A DNA stretch of 5,093 nucleotides from Planctomycetota bacterium. GTDB taxonomy: Bacteria > Planctomycetota > Planctomycetia > Planctomycetales > Planctomycetaceae. This document shows positions 1 to 5,093 of this stretch, in pieces; positions within the stretch are counted from its first letter, which is position 1; each line of letters opens with the position of its first letter. Where the stretch lies: NCBI GenBank assembly GCA_023417655.1, contig JAEZFD010000033.1, positions 1 to 5,093 on the forward strand. The letters are read 5' to 3'. A program made the translations under genes and the position numbers. The notes below the pieces were generated by a model, which was not told the origin of the DNA, did not search any database, and saw nothing but the letters and a program-made list of their open reading frames with translations.

Positions 1-86
1 CCGCCACCCATACCGCCGCCCATTCCGCCACCCATACCGCCCATTCCACCCATGCCGCCGCCACCCATACCGCCCATGCCGCCACC
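1..86 (-). repeat. Gly/Met-coding low-complexity tandem repeat
   Basis: The stretch is built of imperfect 9- and 12-base units that on the minus strand read GGN-GGN-ATG and GGN-GGN-GGN-ATG, giving the GGM/GGGM tract at residues 93-120 of the secreted protein. Glycine codons vary (GGT, GGC, GGA), so the units are not identical copies. The tract continues past the left edge. Such tracts change length easily by slippage, so its size may differ among strains. Confidence 0.85.
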
Positions 87-362
87 AAACTGGGCATTGG
101 CTGGAACTGCGACGAAGCCGTCAGGGACTTGGACCGTCAGAGGCTCAGCGGTTTTATTCGTAATCAGCAAGGCCCCAGAAAGTGAATCGCGCGGCAGCAC
201 GGTCACGTCGATCTGCTGTTCCTTCATCGCTGCAAACATTTCCACTTTGGGAGCAGCGGGATCAAACGTGGACTTCAGCAGAATCTTGGATTCCGCCTGA
301 CTCAGGCCGGGCATCAGCAGCAGAGTTGCGAACGCGAAGAAGGAGAACTTTTGGATAGACAT
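1..362 (-). CDS. Secreted Gly/Met-rich hypothetical protein (C-terminus outside window)
   Basis: An open frame of 120 codons starts at the ATG at 362 and runs off the left edge without a stop. Residues 1-23 form a classic signal peptide: a short Lys-containing start (MSIQKF), a hydrophobic core around 7-18, and a likely cleavage after Ser-Gln-Ala 21-23. Residues 24-90 are a small ordinary-looking domain with a beta-rich, polar pattern (for example residues 65-80, LLITNKTAEPLTVQVP). Residues 93-120 are only Gly and Met (7 Met in 28). The start is supported by AGAGG six bases upstream. Similar small exported proteins with GGM tracts are common in planctomycetes and have no known function; from memory some continue into a short Cys/His-containing tail, but that part is not visible here. 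It is separated by more than 600 bases from the E2 gene upstream, whose terminator lies between them, so it is probably its own unit. I do not recognise a function. Confidence 0.8.
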   Translation of the reverse strand, partial: MSIQKFSFFAFATLLLMPGLSQAESKILLKSTFDPAAPKVEMFAAMKEQQIDVTVLPRDSLSGALLITNKTAEPLTVQVPDGFVAVPANAQFGGGMGGMGGGGMGGMGGMGGGMGGGMGG

Positions 363-368
363 GCGCCG

Positions 369-373
369 CCTCT
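369..373 (-). promoter_or_regulatory. Ribosome binding site of the Gly/Met-rich protein
   Basis: AGAGG on the minus strand lies six bases before the ATG at 362. It supports that start over the internal Met codons, which lie inside or after the signal peptide. Confidence 0.6.
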
Positions 374-916
374 TTAGAATTTCGAACCAGTGAATCCTGA
401 CAGGGCAACTTCACTTCTCAAGAGAATACGCTTGCCGGTGCCGTCACCAGAGTCAGGCGCCTTCTCTCCGGATCCCGGATGGGATGCGGTTTCAGTGCCG
501 AGTGATCTGAGCGCAGCGCGAGCCACGCTTTATTAAAAATGGTATCGATCCGCGAGAATCACTCGCAATCAATTTGTCTGCAACCGGGCTGCAAAGAATT
601 CAATTCCGGATTCCGCCGCTGTCACGATCCGCAGATCAGTTAGACATGGCCTCATGAATGAACGCGGAGTCGCCGTCCAAATCCACAGGCTGAACGGGAA
701 GAATCTCGGAAAAACAGCCATTTGAGGTGCTTGCCGGAAAATTGCTGCAAATCGGGATAGCGGTTTCCATTGTTGCAAGTCGTACAGGCGGTCAATCTCG
801 GTGAGGACTCGAATCTGAATGTATCGACAGGTCAGCACGATGTCGACGACTTCATGCCGACTTTTTTGGGCCAACTTGCTCGGGCCGCATTGGTTCTTTT
901 CATCCGAAGGGAAATG
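374..916. other. Gene-poor intergenic region
   Basis: No convincing gene is seen between the ribosome binding site of the Gly/Met protein and the terminator of the E2 gene. The longest minus-strand frame, 569-874 (101 codons), would need a TTG start, has no Shine-Dalgarno and resembles no family I know. A plus-strand frame at 770-988 crosses the E2 terminator and overlaps the E2 stop codon. I found no tRNA-like cloverleaf. Small inverted repeats occur at 467-479 (TCCGG/CCGGA, 3-base loop) and 552-566 (GCGAG/CTCGC, 5-base loop); neither is followed by a T run on either strand. The promoter of the Gly/Met protein should lie in the left half, but no clear -35/-10 pair stands out. Confidence 0.6.
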
Positions 917-946
917 AAAAAAGGCACGGTCAATTGGACCGTGCCT
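917..946 (-). terminator. Rho-independent terminator of the E2 gene
   Basis: On the minus strand a perfect 10-base-pair stem (AGGCACGGTC / GACCGTGCCT, arms at 937-946 and 922-931) with a five-base loop is followed at once by a run of six T (917-922, the first T sharing the base of the stem). It lies about 40 bases after the E2 stop codon. On the plus strand no T run follows, so it acts in one direction and matches the E2 gene. Confidence 0.92.
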
Positions 947-984
947 CTGAGATTTGCTCGACTGGGACTGACTGTCCCTTATCC

Positions 985-2754
985 CTAGACAGTCGTCAGG
1001 AGTTGGAACGGATCGGCCAGCAGATTGCTGAGCGTCCCGACAAACCGCGCGGCGTCTGCTCCGTTGATAACGCGGTGATCGTACGACAGGCTCAGCGGGA
1101 GCATCAGCCGCTCTTCGACTTTGCCTTCGTTCAGTCGCAATTCGTTCTGCCCGCGAGACATCCCGAGAATACAGACTTCCGGGTAATTCACGATTGGAGT
1201 GAATGCGATCCCGCCGATTCCCCCGAGGTTCGTGACGGTACAGGTCGCTCCCTGCATGGAATCGACGCCGAGTTTTCGGTCACGGGCCTTGGCTGCGAGG
1301 TCACCCAGATCATTGGCGATGTCCAGAATATTCTTCTTATCGCAATCTTTGACGACCGGCACCAGCAGACCGTTCGGAGTATCTACGGCGCAACCGATGT
1401 TGATGAACTTCTTGTAGACAATCTCGTGTGTTTCCGGATCGAGACTGCTGTTGAACTTCGGATAGATCTGCAGGCACTTTGCCAGAGCCTTCATCACAAT
1501 GGCGGTCATCGTGACCTTCGGCCCGTTCTTGCCGACTCCGGCTGCAAAACGCTTACGTGCTGCCTCCAGGTCGGTGATATCAGCACGGTCGTGATGAGTG
1601 ACGTGCGGAATGACCTGCCAGGCGACCGTCAGATTTTCTGCTGCAGTCCGGGCGATCTTGTTCAGCTTCTCTCGCTCGACCAGTCCAAACTTGCTGAAGT
1701 CCGGCAGTGGAGGCGGTGCCAGTGGTCCGGCAGCCATCGCGGAAGTTGTTTGCGTCGTCCGCGCGGGGAGTTTCGCCACCTGCTGCAGACGGGTGCGGAC
1801 AAATGCCTGCACATCATCATGCGTGATCCGACCGCCACGACCTGTTCCTTGCACGTCTTTCAGGTTCACACCCAGCTGACGGGCGAGACGGCGGGTCGAC
1901 GGGGCGGCAGGAGCCGGTTCGCCTGAATCAGATTCTGTTGAGGCAGCGGCAGCGGGAGCGGGAGCAGCTGCTTCAGTCCGAGCCGGTGGAGTGGGGGCCG
2001 GCTCTGAAGGCTTCGATTTCGCAGCGCTGGCTGATTCGTCTTTGCTGGCCGCGGCGGCTTTTGGGGCGTCCGATTGAGAAGGAGCTCCAGCCTGCTTGCC
2101 AACTTTGCTGCTTGTTTCAATCGTGATGACGACTGCACCGACATTCACGGTGTCGCCTGATTTGACGTGAATTTTCTTCACCTTGCCGCCATGCGGGCAG
2201 GGGAGTTCCACGACTGCTTTCTCAGTTTCCAGCTCCATGATCGAGGAGTTTGCCTCGATCACATCCCCTTCTGAGATGAGAATTTCAGCGACGTCAGCGG
2301 AATTGACACCTTCTCCGAGCGGAGGCAATGTGAATTCAATGGTTCCGCCGACCAGTTCAGTCTCTGGTTCAGGAGTCTTCTCAGCAGCAGGTTGCTTGGC
2401 TGCTTTCGGAGCCGATTCCTCTTTCGCAGCGGGCTTGTCTGCCGGTTTCGCTGCGGCTTCCGACTTGGCGGCGGGAGCTTCCTTGGCAGCAGGCGTTTTA
2501 TCAGCAGCACTGCCAGATCCACCGCTCAGGGTGATCAGCAGATCCCCGACCTTTACGGTGTCGCCTGATTTGACGTGAATCTTCTCGATTTTCCCAGCGG
2601 ATTTCGAGGGCAGTTCGACCACTGCCTTTTCGGTCTCGAGCTCCATCAAGGTCTGGTTGAGTTCGACCGAGTCGCCCACCTTCACGAGAATGTCCGCGAT
2701 ATCCGCTTCTTCGACGCCCTCGCCGATGTTGGGTAATCTCAGTTCAAAGCTCAT
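985..2754 (-). CDS. aceF: Dihydrolipoamide acetyltransferase, E2 component of pyruvate dehydrogenase complex
   Basis: This is the cytoplasmic core enzyme of pyruvate dehydrogenase; it carries acetyl groups on swinging lipoyl arms and transfers them to CoA. Two biotinyl/lipoyl domains are visible at about residues 2-77 and 138-213, each with the lipoylation motif ETEKAVVELP (lysines 43 and 179). They are joined by Ala/Pro/Lys-rich flexible linkers (about 80-135 and 215-285). A peripheral subunit-binding domain follows at about 285-320 (STRRLARQLGV, then GTGRGGRITHDDV). The catalytic domain covers about 355-589 and ends in SYDHRVINGADAARF, with catalytic His560. Asn564 stands where many E2s have Asp; Azotobacter E2 also has Asn here. 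The ATG at 2754 fits because the first lipoyl domain begins at residue 2-3, although no Shine-Dalgarno is seen. The sequence style favours the pyruvate enzyme over 2-oxoglutarate or branched-chain E2, but no E1 or E3 gene adjoins it to prove this. A strong terminator follows. Confidence 0.93.
   Translation of the reverse strand: MSFELRLPNIGEGVEEADIADILVKVGDSVELNQTLMELETEKAVVELPSKSAGKIEKIHVKSGDTVKVGDLLITLSGGSGSAADKTPAAKEAPAAKSEAAAKPADKPAAKEESAPKAAKQPAAEKTPEPETELVGGTIEFTLPPLGEGVNSADVAEILISEGDVIEANSSIMELETEKAVVELPCPHGGKVKKIHVKSGDTVNVGAVVITIETSSKVGKQAGAPSQSDAPKAAAASKDESASAAKSKPSEPAPTPPARTEAAAPAPAAAASTESDSGEPAPAAPSTRRLARQLGVNLKDVQGTGRGGRITHDDVQAFVRTRLQQVAKLPARTTQTTSAMAAGPLAPPPLPDFSKFGLVEREKLNKIARTAAENLTVAWQVIPHVTHHDRADITDLEAARKRFAAGVGKNGPKVTMTAIVMKALAKCLQIYPKFNSSLDPETHEIVYKKFINIGCAVDTPNGLLVPVVKDCDKKNILDIANDLGDLAAKARDRKLGVDSMQGATCTVTNLGGIGGIAFTPIVNYPEVCILGMSRGQNELRLNEGKVEERLMLPLSLSYDHRVINGADAARFVGTLSNLLADPFQLLTTV
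2147..2172 (-). repeat. 26-base exact repeat, copy in second lipoyl domain
   Basis: This stretch is identical to 2555-2580 and encodes the IHVKSGDTV segment of the second lipoyl domain. The surrounding DNA of the two domains has diverged even where the protein is the same, as in the lipoyl-lysine motif. Confidence 0.85.
2555..2580 (-). repeat. 26-base exact repeat, copy in first lipoyl domain
   Basis: Identical to 2147-2172, encoding IHVKSGDTV in the first lipoyl domain. It reflects an internal domain duplication and is not a mobile element. Confidence 0.85.
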
Positions 2755-2765
2755 GGGTGATTCTT

Positions 2766-2780
2766 AGAGCAGGCTGCTCT
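2766..2780. promoter_or_regulatory. 15-base palindrome just upstream of aceF
   Basis: AGAGCAG and CTGCTCT flank one central base, forming a perfect odd palindrome whose near edge is 11 bases from the aceF start codon. As RNA it could form a six-pair hairpin with a three-base loop in the place where a Shine-Dalgarno would normally sit; as DNA it could be a dimeric regulator site. There is no T run on the minus strand, so it is not a terminator for the upstream gene. The function is inferred only from symmetry and position. Confidence 0.4.
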
Positions 2781-2946
2781 TTATCAGGGGCGACCTGCCA
2801 GATAACTGACGGGACGCCGCAGGGCGGAACAGGGTGAACCAGACGGGGAGTTCAGTGGGAATCCTGTCGCCCGGTTTGGGGGGCAGATCCCGCAGAATCC
2901 CTGAATGAGGATGTTGTATCGCCAGTCATGACGAGAGTTTCGCCGA

Positions 2947-2974
2947 ATCATAGCCGAGGCGGCACGCATGGCAA
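2947..2974 (-). promoter_or_regulatory. Candidate sigma70 promoter for aceF
   Basis: On the minus strand TTGCCA (2969-2974, five of six to the -35 consensus) is followed after 16 bases by TATGAT (2947-2952, five of six to the -10 consensus). Transcription would start near 2940, giving aceF a leader of about 185 bases. The match is good for a GC-rich region but is unproven. Confidence 0.5.
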
Positions 2975-3024
2975 AGTGACCCCTGCCTTGCTTCCCCGGA
3001 TCGGCGAATTCGAATGGATGCGTG

Positions 3025-4161
3025 TCACTTCTTTGCGGTCGCAGGTGGGTCTGATGGCAGACTTTCCATGAATCGCAAGAACTGGACTTCCATCCATTTC
3101 AGATCTGTTCCAAAACATGTCTGAAAATCGGCCAGACGATCGGCAGGAGAATAGGGATTTTTGAGCGGATCCCGCGCTGCGAGCTTCTTCAGGTAGGCGA
3201 GATACTCAGGGCGGCGCTTTTCGCTCAGATAAAAGGTCAATGCCCATGACTCGCCATAGAACCCGAGCGGATTGGTTGCATAATACTGTTCACCGTCGGC
3301 GATCAGGTCAGCCAGTGGAAGCAGCGTTCCCTTTGCCCGATTTTCTTGGAATTGGTCGAACCGATCCTTGTTGATGCGTGCGTCGATCTTTCCACTGAGG
3401 TTTGCATTTAGCGCACTCCCTTCCAGATTCACTGCCAGTCCCTCCACAACCCATCTCGGCATCTGCGCGAGTCGGGAGTGCAGGCCGGAGTTGAACGCCA
3501 GCTGATGGATGGTCTCGTGAGTCAGTGTCTCCCGAACTTCCTCGGGGATCTCCCCGGCACCGGAACCTGAGGCGGCGCGTGATTTTGCCGTATCAGGACT
3601 CGGGGGAATGTCATAGAGAGTCACTCGATTTGACTGTGGGTGGTAAAACCCTTTGAGGATCCCCGAGATCGGCATTCCGGCTGCGTGACACTCGGCATCG
3701 AAATCTGCCCGCGAGGCGTGAACCACTGTGACCAGAGGGTAGGGAACGGAATCGAGAGTCCAGTTCCGCCGCGAGAGATCACTTCGAAACGCGTTCTCGA
3801 CATTCGCGACGGCATCCGCATAGGCCCGGGACCGGTTCTGAGGGGCGATGACAACAAATTTCCCTCGAACCTGGACATCCATGCCGCGAGGCAGACCTTT
3901 TCGGATTTCGTCGGCGAGAGCATTCGGAGTCTTGGCCGTAAATTCCTGACCCGTCTTTCGAAAGGCGATGACCTCCGCAAGGGAGACGTGCTGAAGACTG
4001 CCGTCATCTTTGATTAACCAGCAGACCTCCCGGTCATGGGCCAGTCGCATTCCCTGAAATGTCTTGTCAGCGGTTTTCAGTTCGACGATCGGAGCCGCGC
4101 CGGCCGCTCGGGCAAGGAGCACAAGCACGCCTGTGGTCACCAGTATTCGCAGGAACATCAT
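3025..4161 (-). CDS. Secreted DUF1570-like protein with gluzincin HExxH motif
   Basis: A 378-residue protein with a signal peptide at residues 1-22 (hydrophobic core 5-17, likely cleavage near Ala-Gly-Ala 20-22), so it should act outside the cytoplasmic membrane. Residues about 25-75 look like a small beta-rich domain. The C-terminal half carries HETIH at 215-219, followed 20 residues later by Glu240 in PRWVVEGLAV, the spacing and context of the third zinc ligand in gluzincin (peptidase MA-like) metalloproteases. YGESWALTFYL at 302-312 is another hallmark of planctomycete DUF1570 proteins. The motif suggests a zinc peptidase, but activity and substrate are unknown. The start is one of two adjacent ATG codons (4161 or 4158); GAGG lies 11 bases before the first. 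No terminator is seen after the stop, so some read-through into aceF is possible, though a 270-base gap and a promoter candidate separate them. Confidence 0.82.
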   Translation of the reverse strand: MMFLRILVTTGVLVLLARAAGAAPIVELKTADKTFQGMRLAHDREVCWLIKDDGSLQHVSLAEVIAFRKTGQEFTAKTPNALADEIRKGLPRGMDVQVRGKFVVIAPQNRSRAYADAVANVENAFRSDLSRRNWTLDSVPYPLVTVVHASRADFDAECHAAGMPISGILKGFYHPQSNRVTLYDIPPSPDTAKSRAASGSGAGEIPEEVRETLTHETIHQLAFNSGLHSRLAQMPRWVVEGLAVNLEGSALNANLSGKIDARINKDRFDQFQENRAKGTLLPLADLIADGEQYYATNPLGFYGESWALTFYLSEKRRPEYLAYLKKLAARDPLKNPYSPADRLADFQTCFGTDLKWMEVQFLRFMESLPSDPPATAKK

Positions 4162-4284
4162 GAAACGTCATGCCTCATCGAGGAGGAGAAGGTGCCATCG
4201 GGCCGACTCCCTTTCGAACCGTCAGGGGCGTCAGTCTGGCGCGACGGGAATCAGGCGGAATTACGACCTCGGGAACGAGAATGG

Positions 4285-4313
4285 TTGCCTTCGTCCGATT
4301 TGTTACAGATAAC
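4285..4313 (+). promoter_or_regulatory. Candidate promoter for the rightward gene
   Basis: TTGCCT (4285-4290) and GATAAC (4308-4313) are 17 bases apart; each matches four of six consensus positions. Transcription would begin near 4320, leaving a leader of about 60 bases. Moderate match only. No equally good pair was found for the leftward DUF1570 gene in the same divergent region. Confidence 0.3.
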
Positions 4314-4331
4314 CTAGGCTGGTCCCGCTTG

Positions 4332-4357
4332 ATCGGCAGGCAATGTTGTGGGCCGAT
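4332..4357 (+). other. Small inverted repeat in the leader of the rightward gene
   Basis: ATCGGC (4332-4337) and GCCGAT (4352-4357) could pair across a 14-base loop just before the Shine-Dalgarno. A near-direct repeat, GATCGGCAGG at 4331-4340 and GATCGACAGG at 4358-4367, overlaps it. The stem is short and may be chance. Confidence 0.25.
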
Positions 4358-4364
4358 GATCGAC

Positions 4365-4372
4365 AGGAGGTG
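4365..4372 (+). promoter_or_regulatory. Perfect Shine-Dalgarno of the rightward gene
   Basis: AGGAGGTG is complementary over all eight bases to the 3' end of 16S rRNA and lies seven bases before the ATG at 4380. It decides the start of a protein whose N-terminus is otherwise unusually long for a signal sequence. Confidence 0.8.
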
Positions 4373-4379
4373 GGGAAGT

Positions 4380-5093
4380 ATGGACTGCATCGCCTGTGGC
4401 GGATTTGACGGTCGGGCTGAGTTGGCGAGGCGGAGGAAAACCTTTCTCCGCTGGTTTCAGGTTCTCCTGTTCTTGATCCTCTTCAGCTTTTCCCGGCAAG
4501 TCACAGCGGGAGAAAAGTTCAGCGATCCCCTTTCGCAGAGCCTGATTCTTAAATTGAAAAGGGAACTGGCTTCTGATTCCCGGGATCGGCGTCAGCAGGC
4601 GGAAGAAACACTCATTGCTCTCGGGCAGGCAGCCTGGGATTTTCTCGCCCCGGCCGAATCTGATGGTGCGGCAACCCGACTTGCCTGTGCACGGATTCGA
4701 CAGCGGATTCAGATCGTTGCAGCGGAGAAGGCTCTGAGTGGTCAGCTCCCGACCGAGAATGTGATCGGTGAGAGCCCCTCGATTACGACGCTTGCGTTAC
4801 TAGACCGGATTCAGGCAGCGGTCCCTGATAGCGTTCGGTTGGAACCGGACGCAACCGTTCCGGAAATCGTGCTTGAGGGGGATCGCCCTGTCGATACCTC
4901 CTGGTCCGGGATTGATCGCTTTTGTCGAACTCTGGATTGGGGCTGGGACTGGTCGCTCGACAATCAATTAATTCTGGGGCCAATGCAACCTCGTCGGGAC
5001 GCCGTTTCCACCGTCGCAGGATGTGTGCGGATCAGTGGTCAGTTCCATTCGACGAGCCCTGATGCAGCTTCAGCAGAGAAGATTGTGCATGCG
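4380..5093 (+). CDS. Membrane-targeted HEAT-like planctomycete protein (C-terminus outside window)
   Basis: An open frame of 238 codons runs off the right edge. The N-terminus is MDCIACGGFD, then a basic stretch (ARRRK 16-20), a hydrophobic segment at about 23-38, and Val-Thr-Ala 41-43 as a possible signal peptidase site, so it is either exported or anchored by that segment. Residues about 50-112 are helical with the pattern of one HEAT-like unit found in planctomycete proteins (SRDRRQQAEETLIALGQAAWDFL, then ATRLACARIRQRIQ, split here by an acidic turn). Residues about 133-202 resemble a segment common in the same proteins, where a hydrophobic strand is followed by a helix with a conserved Trp/Cys and a short strand pair (SWSGIDRFCRTLDW, then NQLILGP). 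I recall the family as uncharacterised. It is transcribed away from the DUF1570 gene with 218 bases between them. The function is unknown. Confidence 0.8.
   Translation, partial: MDCIACGGFDGRAELARRRKTFLRWFQVLLFLILFSFSRQVTAGEKFSDPLSQSLILKLKRELASDSRDRRQQAEETLIALGQAAWDFLAPAESDGAATRLACARIRQRIQIVAAEKALSGQLPTENVIGESPSITTLALLDRIQAAVPDSVRLEPDATVPEIVLEGDRPVDTSWSGIDRFCRTLDWGWDWSLDNQLILGPMQPRRDAVSTVAGCVRISGQFHSTSPDAASAEKIVHA

Noticed and set aside
52..300. Plus-strand frame of 82 codons rich in proline
   Set aside because: It is the antisense reading of the Gly/Met-rich gene; Pro-rich frames opposite Gly codons are expected.
552..566. Hairpin GCGAG/CTCGC as a terminator
   Set aside because: The stem is only five pairs and no T run follows directly on either strand.
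569..874. Minus-strand frame of 101 codons
   Set aside because: It needs a TTG start, has no Shine-Dalgarno and matches no family I know. Kept only as a possibility in the description of the gap.
770..988. Plus-strand frame of 72 codons
   Set aside because: It runs through the aceF terminator hairpin and overlaps the aceF stop codon; the terminator explains the sequence better.
934..1926. Plus-strand frame of 330 codons
   Set aside because: It is antisense to aceF, starts inside the terminator, and its protein has no recognisable domain. The minus-strand frame is a textbook E2.
2784..2969. Minus-strand frame of 61 codons between the DUF1570 gene and aceF
   Set aside because: Its start codon overlaps the -35 box of the aceF promoter candidate, it has no well-placed ribosome binding site, and its Pro/Ser/Arg-rich product looks non-coding.
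3640..4017. Plus-strand frame of 125 codons
   Set aside because: It is antisense to the DUF1570 gene, whose signal peptide and HExxH motif establish the true frame.

Overview
The window looks like a stretch of a planctomycete chromosome. The clues are a moderately GC-rich base composition, small secreted proteins with Gly/Met-rich low-complexity tails, a secreted DUF1570-type protein with an HExxH motif, and a long HEAT-like lead-in protein behind a signal sequence. All of these are typical of that phylum. The assignment rests on protein style and cannot be taken to species level.

Layout, left to right. (1) 1-362, minus strand: the N-terminal part of a secreted protein whose C-terminus lies beyond the left edge and which ends, within the window, in a Gly/Met tract. 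(2) 363-916: about 550 bases with no convincing gene. (3) 917-946: a clear intrinsic terminator that closes the next gene. (4) 985-2754, minus strand: a complete dihydrolipoamide acetyltransferase (E2 of pyruvate dehydrogenase) with two lipoyl domains, an E3/E1-binding domain and a catalytic domain. (5) 2755-3024: its upstream region, with a good sigma70-type promoter candidate, a leader of roughly 185 bases and a 15-base palindrome close to the start codon. (6) 3025-4161, minus strand: a secreted DUF1570/gluzincin-like protein. (7) 4162-4379: a divergent intergenic region with a plus-strand promoter candidate and a perfect Shine-Dalgarno. (8) 4380-5093, plus strand: the first 238 codons of a membrane-targeted or secreted HEAT-like planctomycete protein that runs off the right edge.

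The E2 gene is the only one with a firm metabolic role: it transfers acetyl groups from the E1-bound intermediate to CoA on the way from pyruvate to acetyl-CoA. It stands alone here: no E1 (aceE or pdhA/B) or E3 (lpd) gene is adjacent, so the complex must be assembled from genes elsewhere. The other three proteins all carry export signals and belong to poorly characterised envelope families; nothing in the sequence ties them to E2 or to each other beyond proximity. I do not see a mobile element, CRISPR array, RNA gene or recognisable defence system. The window reads as ordinary chromosome with several uncharacterised secreted proteins.
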